From NCBI GenBank assembly GCA_023663345.1, contig JAMPHR010000004.1, positions 68,447-122,508 on the forward strand: a stretch of 54,062 nucleotides of DNA, given 5' to 3'. Under the pieces are notes generated by a model, which was given only the letters and a program-made list of their open reading frames with translations, ran no database searches and was not told the origin of the DNA. Below are positions 7,035-16,567 of the stretch, piece by piece. Position 1 is the stretch's first letter. The number at the start of each line of letters is the position of its first letter. The position numbers and the translations under genes were made by a program. This stretch comes from Paenibacillus sp. GTDB lineage: Bacteria; Bacteroidota; Bacteroidia; Bacteroidales; Muribaculaceae.

Positions 7035-10000
7035 ATGAGAAAAAACGCAATGCGATTTTCAGCGATCTTTACAGCTGTCTTTTTGGCTTTAGGGGGGGCT
7101 AACTCCATTGAAGCTCAGTCAGTTGTAATGTCTGACAATCCCAAAACAGTTGTCTACCGAGGTGAGGTCATCGACGAAGAAGGTGAACCACTACCGGGCG
7201 TGACGGTCAGCATCAAGGGAAAAACGGCTGCCGTAGCTACCGATATTGACGGACGTTTCATCCTTCCCGGCCCCAAAGGGACCAGTACACTCGTTTTCAA
7301 TTCGATAGGCATGAAGCCTATTGAGGTTAGAGCAGGTGCCAATAAATTTGTCACTGTACGCATGGAATCCAATGCCGAACAACTCGGAGAAGTTGTAGCC
7401 AACGGTATTTACACACGTAACATCGAGAGCTTCACAGGTTCAGTATCATCATTCAATAAAGATGATCTGAAAATGATCAGCTCCAACAACATTCTCAAGA
7501 GTCTGTCGGCGCTTGATCCATCGATCATTATGCCCGAGAATACTCTTATGGGATCAGACCCTAATACAATGCCGAAGTTCACAATCAACGGTGAAATGAA
7601 TCCCCAGGCACTCGCGCAGGAATATGAGACAGACCCCAACCAGCCTCTTTTCATCCTTGACGGATTCGAGTCGACACTCCAAGCTATTAACGACCTTAAC
7701 ATGGACCGTATCGAGAGCATCCACATTCTTAAGGATGCTTCCGCTACAGCTATTTACGGTTCAAAAGCCGCAAACGGTGTGATCGTTGTCGAGACCAAAA
7801 GGCCTGAGGCCGGCCGTCTGCAGCTCAGCTATAACGGTACTCTCCAGTTTGCATGGGCCGACCTTTCAGATTATAACCTCATGAACTCGGAACAGAAGCT
7901 ACAATACGAGCTTCTCTCCGGCGAATATGGCACTCTTGGCGAAGACGGTCTCCCCATAGGAGAAAGCAATAGAAATGCCTACTACAACCGTCGTAGGCTT
8001 GTAGATATGGGAAATAATACGTACTGGATGAATGAACCTCTCCGTACTGCTATCTCACAGACACACAATGTGTATATTCAAGGTGGCGACCCGTCATTCC
8101 GCTATGGTGCCGGTCTATCCTACAACAAGAATGAGGGTGTCATGAAAGGGTCAAATCGAGATGTCATCAACGGTAATGTAAATCTTACATATCGCGTTGA
8201 CAATTTCAATTTCACTAATCAGACCACAATCAACAATGTGAGTTCTGACAGTGAAACTGTTGCATTCAGCGAATTCTCGAAAATGAATCCTTTTTACTCC
8301 AAATATGATGATTACACCGGAGAAGCTCCTAAATATGTATATCGGGATGGTGATTCTTATGTTTGGAACCCAATATGGGATATGCAACAGAACAGTTTCA
8401 AGAAAAGCGACATTACGAGCATAACCAATAATTTCCAGTTTGAGTGGCGTGCAACACGTCAATTACGTCTACGTGGTAACTTCCAGTACCAAATGCAAAA
8501 AACCACCAACGAGACATATAAATCACCCAACGAAACATCACAAGCTCAGCTGGACGTTCTGAAGAGAGGTAGCTATACCAACCAAAACTCAACAGCCAAT
8601 AGCTATAATGGGCGTATAAACGCCACTTATGGTACTGCCATCGGCAACAATACTATCAACGTTGTCGGCGGTATGCAGTTCTCGGAGAAAAATAACAAAT
8701 CGTATTCTTTTGGTGCTCAAGGCTATACGAGCGATACATTTTGGAACCCCAACTTCTCTCAAGGCTATCCCGAAGGGAAACCGTCCTCATCTGATTCTAA
8801 GACCCGAAATGTAAGTTACTATGCCAATGGTAACTACTCCTACGACATGAAGTATCTTCTCGATTTCAACTGGAGTATGAGTGGCGCTTCTCAGTTCGGT
8901 ATCAATGACCCGTTTACATCCACATGGTCGGTTGGTATCGGTTGGAATGTACACAATGAAAAATGGTTTAAAGCATCCAATGTCGTAAACTATCTCAAAA
9001 TCAGAGCTTCTTATGGTAATCCCGGAAACCAGAACTATGATGCAAAACTTGCAGCTTCAATATATGCGTTTCTCGATGATTATTCCAATCCATTTGGAAT
9101 CGCCAATATTATAGATCAATGGGGTAACAACGGACTGAAATGGCAGAAGACCAATACATATAACGTTGGTATCACCACAACTTTGTTCAACAACAAGCTG
9201 TCTCTTAACGCTGATTACCAGATCCGCAAAACAGATCCTCAGCTCGTCCGTATAGACCTTCCAGGTTCCACCGGTGTTTCCTCCGCACCTATGAATGTCG
9301 GTGGCACAGATAACCGTTCCATCAGTCTCAGTGCAACATACTATATTATAAAGAAATATGATTTCAGTTGGTATATCAGTGGTAATATGAACCACTACTC
9401 CACCAAGTATTACGGCATAGGCAATCTTCTTGAGCAATACAATGAAGAAGGTCGTGCATCAAGCACATCTCTCACACGCATTTATGATGGAGCAAGCATT
9501 TCCGGACTGTATGCTGTACGTTCACTCGGTATCGATCCCGCGACTGGTAACGAATTGCTACTGAAGAAGAATGGCACCCCTACCTATGAATGGAATTCCG
9601 ATGACGAAGTACTCATCGGAGACTCCACTCCTGATATCCAAGGCAACTTCTCAACCTCATTCCTCTATAAAGGATTCTCGTTCGGAGCTTCATTCTCATT
9701 CAAGATGGGTGGAGATGTGACACTATCCACACTCATGGATAAAGTAGAAAACATCGGTGCTGATGCTCGACAATACAATCAAGATGTTCGCGCTCTGACC
9801 GACCGTTGGAAGAAACCGGGCGATATCGCCAAATACAAGCGTATTGATGATACCTCAACGTCTCATATTACAACGCGCTTCATCAAGACGGAGAATACAC
9901 TCACCTGTGGATCCATCAATATCGGCTACAGGACATCAACAGCAAAATTCCTTAATACTATCGGTGCATCTTCGGTTGATCTCCGCTTCTACATGAACGA

Positions 10001-10091
10001 CATCTTCCGTATCTCGAATATCAAGGAGGAACGCGGTCTGAGCTATCCGTTCCAACGCTCATGCTCAATGTCTCTCGGACTGAGCTTCTAA
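7035..10091 (+). CDS. SusC/RagA-family TonB-dependent outer-membrane transporter
   Basis: The 1018-aa protein has a signal peptide (residues 1-28), then a carboxypeptidase-regulatory-like domain (about 40-110, GEVIDEEGEPLPGVTVSIKG). The plug follows (about 120-250), including the family signature ILKDASATAIYGSKAANGV (231-249). The rest is a 22-strand barrel ending in Phe. There is no N-terminal STN domain, so it is not of the ECF/anti-sigma signalling type. With SusD it should form a lidded 'pedal-bin' importer for glycans or peptides. It is first in an operon with susD 25 bp downstream. Substrate cannot be read from sequence; no glycoside hydrolase is in the locus, while a secreted protease lies downstream. 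Confidence 0.96.
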   Translation: MRKNAMRFSAIFTAVFLALGGANSIEAQSVVMSDNPKTVVYRGEVIDEEGEPLPGVTVSIKGKTAAVATDIDGRFILPGPKGTSTLVFNSIGMKPIEVRAGANKFVTVRMESNAEQLGEVVANGIYTRNIESFTGSVSSFNKDDLKMISSNNILKSLSALDPSIIMPENTLMGSDPNTMPKFTINGEMNPQALAQEYETDPNQPLFILDGFESTLQAINDLNMDRIESIHILKDASATAIYGSKAANGVIVVETKRPEAGRLQLSYNGTLQFAWADLSDYNLMNSEQKLQYELLSGEYGTLGEDGLPIGESNRNAYYNRRRLVDMGNNTYWMNEPLRTAISQTHNVYIQGGDPSFRYGAGLSYNKNEGVMKGSNRDVINGNVNLTYRVDNFNFTNQTTINNVSSDSETVAFSEFSKMNPFYSKYDDYTGEAPKYVYRDGDSYVWNPIWDMQQNSFKKSDITSITNNFQFEWRATRQLRLRGNFQYQMQKTTNETYKSPNETSQAQLDVLKRGSYTNQNSTANSYNGRINATYGTAIGNNTINVVGGMQFSEKNNKSYSFGAQGYTSDTFWNPNFSQGYPEGKPSSSDSKTRNVSYYANGNYSYDMKYLLDFNWSMSGASQFGINDPFTSTWSVGIGWNVHNEKWFKASNVVNYLKIRASYGNPGNQNYDAKLAASIYAFLDDYSNPFGIANIIDQWGNNGLKWQKTNTYNVGITTTLFNNKLSLNADYQIRKTDPQLVRIDLPGSTGVSSAPMNVGGTDNRSISLSATYYIIKKYDFSWYISGNMNHYSTKYYGIGNLLEQYNEEGRASSTSLTRIYDGASISGLYAVRSLGIDPATGNELLLKKNGTPTYEWNSDDEVLIGDSTPDIQGNFSTSFLYKGFSFGASFSFKMGGDVTLSTLMDKVENIGADARQYNQDVRALTDRWKKPGDIAKYKRIDDTSTSHITTRFIKTENTLTCGSINIGYRTSTAKFLNTIGASSVDLRFYMNDIFRISNIKEERGLSYPFQRSCSMSLGLSF

Positions 10092-10116
10092 TCTTAAATT
10101 TCTAAAGGATTTTAAA

Positions 10117-11643
10117 ATGAAAAAAACTATTATAAAGGTTGCTGCATCTGCATCTATATTGCTCTCCCTTTCCTCCTGCTCGGATTGGTTGCAGGTTGAG
10201 ATGGAGGACAAGATCATGGAACCGGTGCTCTTCAGCAACTACCCAGGATATGTGGCAGCTCTTAATGGAGTATATATGTCATTAAATGAATATTACACTA
10301 CAGGATCTCTCAATGATATTCTTGATGTAATGGCACAGTACTACTACGTGACAGACGACATGAGAGATAATACCTATAGGATATACCAATCGTATAGCTT
10401 CAGTGATGCCGGTTTTGAAAGCAAGAATGGCGTATTATGGAATAAGGCTTATACCCTTATCGCCAACACCAATACTATACTTGATCATCTCACAAGCGTC
10501 GGCGATACTCCGTTAAGCCAAACCCAATACAATGTCCTTCGTGGTGAAGCATTAGCCATGAGAGCAATGCTTCATTTCGATGTACTTCGCCGACATGGTG
10601 CGATATATGCTACCAATCCTGATGCCGAAACGATACCATATCAGGACGATACCAGCCGTGAAATCAAGCCATTCCTGACAAATAAAGCAATAATGGAACG
10701 CATCATTGGTGATCTGGCCGAAGCATCTTCATTGCTCAAGGAGTCCGACCCGATTATCACTGAGGGCATCAAAGACACTCAAGTAGAAGACAATGGCGTG
10801 GCAAGCTATGACATGTCATTCCGTCAACTTCGATTGAACTATTATGCCGTTCAGGGTCTTCTTGCACGTGCATACCAGTGGATTGGAGACAAAACCAATG
10901 CATACAGAATAGCCAAGGAAGAAATCATTGATAAGGTAACAACTGAATCACTTGAAGTATTCCCCTGGATTACCGATGAGCGTGTTCATGCCGATGGTAA
11001 GCCCGACCTGATGTTCTCTACTGAGGTTATGTTTTCGCTTTACCATAACACAAGGAGCAAGTATAATAGTGCAGTATTTGCATCAAGCTTATCTTCTTCC
11101 CGGCGTCTCACATTTTATGGAGAGAATAAAGATGGCGAAGACTCCAAGGTAGGACTTCTGTATGACTACGTAAATGATTATCGCCGTGATCAATGGAGCT
11201 TGGCTGATCCTCCTCAGGGTGCTGGAGATGATGATAATCCAATCGGAACCACATTGTATCTAACAAAGTATGATGATTTTAAAAGCGGTGCAACCGAAGA
11301 GACATTCCGTTACATGCTTCCAATGATACGTCTGAGCGAAATGTACTTGATAGCTGCAGAATCTGCATCTAATGTTGACGAAGCCTATAGGTTATTGAAT
11401 GAAGTCCGTCTCCATCGAAATTGTCCGAGCCTGGAAACCAGCGGTAATTTCAATGTCGATTTATTATATGAATTCACAAGAGAGATGCTCGCAGAAGGAC
11501 AATTGTATTATTTCTATAAGCGTCGCCAAGAGACACGCATCATAAGCCGTACAGGTTCCTATGACTTTAATATGCTACTCTCCAATTATATATGGCCAAT
11601 TCCTGAAGCCGAACTAAACAAACGTACACATTCAGGTAAGTAA
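10117..11643 (+). CDS. SusD/RagB-family nutrient-binding lipoprotein
   Basis: The 508-aa protein has a lipobox (LLSLSSC, Cys21), so it is lipidated and surface-anchored. The N-terminal region holds the helical TPR-like scaffold of the family (NGVLWNKAYTLIANTNTIL, then LRGEALAMRAMLHFDVLRRHG). The C-terminal part carries the typical LPMIRLSEMYLIAAESA segment followed by LLNEVRLHR. It serves as the lid and ligand-binding partner of the upstream SusC-like transporter. It is 25 bp from susC and 20 bp from the next gene, consistent with one transcript. Length is normal for the family. Confidence 0.96.
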   Translation: MKKTIIKVAASASILLSLSSCSDWLQVEMEDKIMEPVLFSNYPGYVAALNGVYMSLNEYYTTGSLNDILDVMAQYYYVTDDMRDNTYRIYQSYSFSDAGFESKNGVLWNKAYTLIANTNTILDHLTSVGDTPLSQTQYNVLRGEALAMRAMLHFDVLRRHGAIYATNPDAETIPYQDDTSREIKPFLTNKAIMERIIGDLAEASSLLKESDPIITEGIKDTQVEDNGVASYDMSFRQLRLNYYAVQGLLARAYQWIGDKTNAYRIAKEEIIDKVTTESLEVFPWITDERVHADGKPDLMFSTEVMFSLYHNTRSKYNSAVFASSLSSSRRLTFYGENKDGEDSKVGLLYDYVNDYRRDQWSLADPPQGAGDDDNPIGTTLYLTKYDDFKSGATEETFRYMLPMIRLSEMYLIAAESASNVDEAYRLLNEVRLHRNCPSLETSGNFNVDLLYEFTREMLAEGQLYYFYKRRQETRIISRTGSYDFNMLLSNYIWPIPEAELNKRTHSGK

Positions 11644-11663
11644 TTCTTTCTAAAGATAAGGAC

Positions 11664-12566
11664 ATGAAAAAATTAATATATCTCACTTTTATCCTTACCA
11701 TAACATCATTATGGTCCGGATGTACCAAGGAAGACATCGATCTATATAGTGGCATGGACGCTTTATATTTCTCACAACAATGGGGTGTTGCCACTTTTGA
11801 AAATAACATAGATCCCACCGGAGGCGGTAAAAATATGCAACAAGCCTATTCTAAAATAGGTTTTGGCGGAATTGCTCAGACCGATTCTCTCCTGAGATTG
11901 AATATCCAAGTGGCAGGATCAGTAAAAGATTACGACCGTCCTTTTGGCATCGAAGTGGTTAATGATAGCACAACTGCATTGGAAGGTGTCGAGTTTGAAC
12001 TTGTAGCTCCTGAAGAAGATGCTGTTATTCGTGCCGGACAAACCCGTACCTTGGTAAGAATACTATTCCATAAGACTGAGCGCATGGATGATGAGAATCT
12101 ACTGCTTCAGGTCAGATTAGTGCCTGGCGAACATTTCGTTCTTCCATTTGATACTGCCGGATATGGTAAAATGCCGATTATTCACAATTCTGCAACTCTG
12201 CTAAATGAATACAACCATTTGAATCTCGATCCATCTATCCATAATATTTTCATCAATAATTTCCTTGTTTCTCCTCCTGGATGGGTTGATAATTTCATGG
12301 GTATATGGTCAGAGACTAAGATGCGAATTCTTCTTGACACTACCAATGAACGTCTTGGCTGGACAATCGACACATGGAATGACAATGCTAACATGTGGCC
12401 ACCAGCTACCCGCTATACAATGGCCCAGACACTTCTTGCCGAGTACTTATTGGAGCAGTACAACAAAGGCCGTGAATACTGGGTTCTTGATCCTGATGGA
12501 ACAATGATGTGGTGCCCGAGCTCACTACTTCCCTGGGGAGAGGATTCAAGACCTGAATACATGTAA
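11664..12566 (+). CDS. DUF4843 lipoprotein of the SusCD locus
   Basis: The 300-aa protein has a lipobox ending SGC (Cys20), followed by TKEDID. This acidic stretch resembles the Bacteroidetes lipoprotein export signal, so it is probably surface-exposed. The body has the DUF4843 look: a conserved YSGMDALYFSQQ start and beta-rich segments (FGIEVVNDSTTALEGVEF, AGQTRTLVRILFHKTERM). This family usually occurs behind susD-like genes and is followed by a PKD-like protein, as here. Its function is unproven; a ligand-binding or complex-forming role with SusD is inferred from location. The gap to the next gene is 33 bp. Confidence 0.8.
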   Translation: MKKLIYLTFILTITSLWSGCTKEDIDLYSGMDALYFSQQWGVATFENNIDPTGGGKNMQQAYSKIGFGGIAQTDSLLRLNIQVAGSVKDYDRPFGIEVVNDSTTALEGVEFELVAPEEDAVIRAGQTRTLVRILFHKTERMDDENLLLQVRLVPGEHFVLPFDTAGYGKMPIIHNSATLLNEYNHLNLDPSIHNIFINNFLVSPPGWVDNFMGIWSETKMRILLDTTNERLGWTIDTWNDNANMWPPATRYTMAQTLLAEYLLEQYNKGREYWVLDPDGTMMWCPSSLLPWGEDSRPEYM

Positions 12567-12599
12567 TTTGTAATAATAGCCGTACTAATATTTCAAATA

Positions 12600-14231
12600 A
12601 TGAAAACTAAATTATATATCTCACTGTTCGCTATCGGGCTGTTGTCGACAGCCTGTGTCGAGGATGAGACCAACTACGACATCACTCCTATCAATGAAAT
12701 CTCCATTGGAGGATTGGAAGATAACTACTATGGAATGGCCTATAATGATGTGATTTCAATCAAGCCTGAAATCACAGGTTCCCTTTCCGGAGATGACCTT
12801 TCCAACTACGAATACACGTGGTATCGTTGTGGAGGCAACCATGTACATGACACTATAAGTCATGACAAAGATCTGGAATGGTTGGCTCAAGCATCTCCAG
12901 GCACACATAGTCTTTATCTCGTTGTTAGAGATAAGGCTACTGGCTATGAGAAGAATCTAAGCACTAATCTTGTGCTTTCTTCTCCATTCACCAGAGGATT
13001 TCTTATCCTCGGCAACCGTCCTCATTCCGACAACATGATTGGATTGGATATGCTCACAATGATTCAAGGTAAGAATGATACAATCTATGCCAAGGACGTA
13101 TTTGACAATTCCGAGACGAAAATCCGGAATGCCAAGGCTATGTACCTTACCGGCAATTCTCGAACCAACCGTTTTTACATTCAGACTGAGGATGATACGT
13201 ACAATCCAATCTTCACTAATGAACAGACTCTTGAATCCATCGGTGAGGAGTTTAATGACCTTGGCTTAATAGAATGTCTCGAACCTCATAAAACGCCCAT
13301 AAAGCTTATTGGCTTGGCGCTACAAAAGGGAGAAGGAAATAGATATGCGGCCGCTCTTAGCCAGGTGCCTCGATTCTATTTAACAGAAGATCAGTTTTTT
13401 GGGCACAAGGGTACTGAAAAGATGAATCAACCGATCAACAGGTATACCAATACCTCTAAGCAATTTTTCAAATTCTATCCCTATATTTTCTATAATACAA
13501 GGAAGAATTTATCACATGCCCAAACAGACTATAGCAGTCAATATTCGCCTGTAATCTTGTATGATACTGACAACGACTGCTTCTCATACGTAATAGGTTC
13601 TGCCCTTGGCTTTACCCACATGGGACAAATATCAAATACGGTTGTATTACAGCAATTAGGAATCTATCTGATGAATCAGCCCAACGGACGAACTTTGGTT
13701 TATGGAGAAAACGATCATAGACTTTCCAGTGGTCGTTGTAATTTCATCATGAAGGATAACGATGACAAATATTGTCTGTATCGTTTTGAGTTAGGCTTCC
13801 CTTCAATGGGATGGAACCCTCAACCTGCAATCCGAAATCCATATTTCTGTAATCTTGATATCGCATCAATGACCGGATTCCTGGATCGTGAGCATATTTT
13901 CTTTGCCTCCGGTGCCACCTCCTTAATATATTATTCAGTAGGCAATACTTTATATGCTTACGATTATGTGGCAAAGAGACTCGAAAGCAAACAGTTTGAT
14001 GGAAACATCACATATCTTGCACCTGAATTCGTTTCTCCTAGAGAAAACAATCTTACAAATGACGCGACCAATTATTGGGTTGCAACTTTCGACGGCAACA
14101 AAGGACATCTTTATAAGATGAAGACGATTGAAAATGCTGACAAGATCGAATTCACACATTTGGATGGTCAAGACTGGGAAATAGATCTTGAAATTAAGTC
14201 AGTTCTATGGAAAGATGGTGCTATATACTAA
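12600..14231 (+). CDS. PKD-like family surface lipoprotein
   Basis: The 543-aa protein has the lipobox STAC (Cys19) followed by VEDE, which predicts surface display. An Ig/PKD-like beta domain follows (about 45-125; YEYTWYRCGGNHVHDT, then a GTHSLYLVVRDKATG strand typical of PKD folds). After it comes a long region with repeated beta-hairpins that could form a propeller. It matches the PKD-like proteins that follow DUF4843 genes in SusCD loci. It is last in the operon and is followed by a hairpin terminator. A role in substrate capture at the cell surface is inferred. Confidence 0.75.
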   Translation: MKTKLYISLFAIGLLSTACVEDETNYDITPINEISIGGLEDNYYGMAYNDVISIKPEITGSLSGDDLSNYEYTWYRCGGNHVHDTISHDKDLEWLAQASPGTHSLYLVVRDKATGYEKNLSTNLVLSSPFTRGFLILGNRPHSDNMIGLDMLTMIQGKNDTIYAKDVFDNSETKIRNAKAMYLTGNSRTNRFYIQTEDDTYNPIFTNEQTLESIGEEFNDLGLIECLEPHKTPIKLIGLALQKGEGNRYAAALSQVPRFYLTEDQFFGHKGTEKMNQPINRYTNTSKQFFKFYPYIFYNTRKNLSHAQTDYSSQYSPVILYDTDNDCFSYVIGSALGFTHMGQISNTVVLQQLGIYLMNQPNGRTLVYGENDHRLSSGRCNFIMKDNDDKYCLYRFELGFPSMGWNPQPAIRNPYFCNLDIASMTGFLDREHIFFASGATSLIYYSVGNTLYAYDYVAKRLESKQFDGNITYLAPEFVSPRENNLTNDATNYWVATFDGNKGHLYKMKTIENADKIEFTHLDGQDWEIDLEIKSVLWKDGAIY

Positions 14232-14271
14232 CGACATCAATCTCCGGTATATAAAAACATCATAAAAAATC

Positions 14272-14321
14272 AACTGCCTGGAAAAATCCTAAGACTATCG
14301 GGTTTTCCCGGGCAGTTTTTT
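14272..14321 (+). terminator. Terminator of the SusCD operon
   Basis: AACTGCCTGGAAAA (14272-14285) pairs with TTTTCCCGGGCAGTT (14303-14317) with one bulge, and is followed by a T-run to 14321. It separates the SusCD operon from the thioredoxin operon. Confidence 0.85.
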
Positions 14322-14393
14322 CCTTAAGCAAGTTAAACTTTCAGAAATTATTTAAGTCAAATATTTATAAGTCGATATTTATGGCGACAAGAG

Positions 14394-14424
14394 TTTGCAA
14401 ATCAATGAATATTTGCTAAATTTG
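14394..14424 (+). promoter_or_regulatory. Promoter of the thioredoxin-protease-GLPGLI operon
   Basis: TTTG (14394-14397), a 19-base spacer and TAAATTTG (14417-14424) are a full match to the Bacteroidetes housekeeping promoter. The likely transcription start near 14431 leaves about 90 bases of leader before the ATG at 14522 but almost none before the ATG at 14438. This supports the later start. Confidence 0.75.
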
Positions 14425-14521
14425 ACCCGCCTTAAATATGAAAGGCTGTCGAAAAGCAGTACCTTTTAAGACAAGCCTCTTTTTATCCAATCGTCACATA
14501 ACTCTTACCAATTCAAAATAT

Positions 14522-15598
14522 ATGAAAAAGTTTTTAGCAGCCCTCCTCGTAGGGACAGCAACCTTGACAGCGTCTGCTCAGACCGATTTCCGTCACATCA
14601 CCTTTGATGAGGCTCTCACAGCAGCCAAGCAGGAAAACAAGCTCATCTTCATCGACTTCTTCACCACATGGTGTGGTCCCTGCAAGATGATGTCCAACAA
14701 GGTGTTCCCTCAGGTTGAGGTGGGCAATTACATGAATGCCAAGTTCATCCCCCTGAAACTCGATGCCGAGAAGGAGGGGCTGGAACTCTCCAAGAAATAT
14801 GGCGTGACCGCCTACCCCACTTATGTAATAGTGAACAGTGCCGGCGACATCCAGGCAAAGTTCAGCGGAGCAATGGATGGCGACAAGTTCATAGCCAAGC
14901 TCGAGAGCAGCCTCGACCCCGACATGCAACCCGCCCGCATCAAGGAGCGCTATGCCGCCGGCGAGCGTAATCCCAAACTGGTCAACGCTTATGCCATGCA
15001 GTTTATGGAGGCCCGCGACGAGGCCAACGGCTTCAAGGTGATCGACGAATATTTCGCTTCGCTAAATGATGCCGACCGCCTGAAGGATGAGAACAGTTTC
15101 CTCTTCACCACCTACACCGTCGATCTTGACAATGACCGCGCCCGCTTCATGGTAGCCAACCGTGGCAAATTCAGCGCATCGGTAGCCCCTGCAGTCAAGG
15201 AACGCATAGGCCAGCTCTATAACAATGAGCTCAACACCTATTTCTCAGGCTACAAGCGCAAGGAGGGATTGTTCAATGCCGACACTTACGCCCAGCTTAA
15301 GAAGGATTTTGCAGACCTCGGCCTCAACGATGACAACCGATACAATTCGGTATTCAACTTTATTGAGCAGCGCAACGCCCTCAATGACGCTGATTTCATG
15401 GCGTTCTGCGAGAACAACTATGACAGCCTCAGCGACCGTAACAAGGAAATGCTGATCATGAATCTGCCACGTCTTATCAACGTAGAGGAGACAGCATCGG
15501 CCAAGAGTGTATCCAAATTCATCCGCACCCGTCTCAGCAACATGAGCCCCATCGCTATCCAGTTTGCGGGACGCACCCTAAGCAATATCGAGAAATAA
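14522..15598 (+). CDS. Secreted thioredoxin-fold protein with C-terminal helical region
   Basis: The 358-aa protein has a signal peptide (MKKFLAALLVGTATLTASAQ), then a thioredoxin domain with active-site WCGPCK (50-55) and a cis-Pro loop (GVTAYPTYVIV). About 220 residues of mainly helical sequence follow without recognised motifs. The frame could begin 28 codons earlier, but only the later ATG gives a signal peptide. It should act as a periplasmic disulfide reductase or isomerase. It leads an operon with a secreted protease and a GLPGLI protein (gaps 18 and 15 bp). It may keep thiols of those partners or of the upstream surface proteins in order (inference). Confidence 0.88.
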   Translation: MKKFLAALLVGTATLTASAQTDFRHITFDEALTAAKQENKLIFIDFFTTWCGPCKMMSNKVFPQVEVGNYMNAKFIPLKLDAEKEGLELSKKYGVTAYPTYVIVNSAGDIQAKFSGAMDGDKFIAKLESSLDPDMQPARIKERYAAGERNPKLVNAYAMQFMEARDEANGFKVIDEYFASLNDADRLKDENSFLFTTYTVDLDNDRARFMVANRGKFSASVAPAVKERIGQLYNNELNTYFSGYKRKEGLFNADTYAQLKKDFADLGLNDDNRYNSVFNFIEQRNALNDADFMAFCENNYDSLSDRNKEMLIMNLPRLINVEETASAKSVSKFIRTRLSNMSPIAIQFAGRTLSNIEK

Positions 15599-15616
15599 TC
15601 GTCACTCAATCCGAGC

Positions 15617-16552
15617 ATGATTAAATTCATATCTTATCCACGCAGACTCATGGCCGCCTCAGTGGCAGTCGTGAGTCTGCTGGGTATATCACCGGCCCAT
15701 GGTGAAACGAACAAGCATTTCACCGATTTTCCTGAAAAGCTCACCAACGCCACAGCCCAGATGCGCGAGAATCTCAAAAATAATCCCGACGCACATGTGG
15801 ACTCGATCGAAGCGCGCATACTCACCGACATGAGTATCGACGGCCCTGTAGGGAAACTTTCCGATCTGAAAGGCGCGAGCAAGAAAAAGCTTTCGGCCGA
15901 GCAGGTGTTTGAGAAATGCCACCGCAGTTCGCTTGTGTTCGGCAAGATGGAGCATGTGCCTTATATCAAGGCCGACTCCGCCTACTCCAACGCATCGGCA
16001 GTGGTGCTGACCCCCGACGGCGTATGCGCCACCAATTTCCACGTAGTAGCCGACATGGTGCTACGCGGAGCCATGGACTACAAGGTAGAAACCGACCGCG
16101 GTCGTTTTGTCATGGATTATGACGGCAACTGCTATCCCGTGACCGATGTCCTCACCATCGATCCGCTCAATGACTTCGCCATCATAAAGGTCGACACCAA
16201 AGGCACCAAGCTCACGGCTCCTACTATCGGAGATGATCTGCCCCAGGGAGCCACGGTGTATTGCCTCTCCCACCCCAGCGGCGCATATTATCATTTCACC
16301 AAGGGCATCGTGAGCAACAACACCCGCAAGACAGATCCCCGCAAAGGATCCACCAAGTACATCACCGAGATCACAGCCGACTATGGCGTAGGCGCAAGTG
16401 GCGGTCCCATCTTCGACGAGTGCGGCAATCTGGTCGCAATCGTCAGTTCCACATTCTCCCTCTACGGCAATCCTCAACAATACCGCAACTTCCAGATGTC
16501 CTACAAGCAGACCGTGCCCGTGTTTCTCATCAAAGAACGTTTCACCAAGTAA
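15617..16552 (+). CDS. Secreted trypsin-like serine protease (S1 fold)
   Basis: The 311-aa protein has an N-terminal export segment (about residues 10-29). After an unassigned ~80-residue N-terminal region comes a trypsin-like core: ATNFHVVAD (His142), NDFAIIKVD (Asp186) and GVGASGGPIF (Ser261). This is the full catalytic triad in HtrA-like spacing. No PDZ domain follows; the protein ends about 50 residues after the Ser. It is therefore a compact single-domain protease. It lies between the thioredoxin and GLPGLI genes, and downstream of a SusCD locus. Peptide generation for uptake, or quality control in the periplasm, are both possible. Confidence 0.88.
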   Translation: MIKFISYPRRLMAASVAVVSLLGISPAHGETNKHFTDFPEKLTNATAQMRENLKNNPDAHVDSIEARILTDMSIDGPVGKLSDLKGASKKKLSAEQVFEKCHRSSLVFGKMEHVPYIKADSAYSNASAVVLTPDGVCATNFHVVADMVLRGAMDYKVETDRGRFVMDYDGNCYPVTDVLTIDPLNDFAIIKVDTKGTKLTAPTIGDDLPQGATVYCLSHPSGAYYHFTKGIVSNNTRKTDPRKGSTKYITEITADYGVGASGGPIFDECGNLVAIVSSTFSLYGNPQQYRNFQMSYKQTVPVFLIKERFTK

Positions 16553-16567
16553 TCCCATCCCTGACAC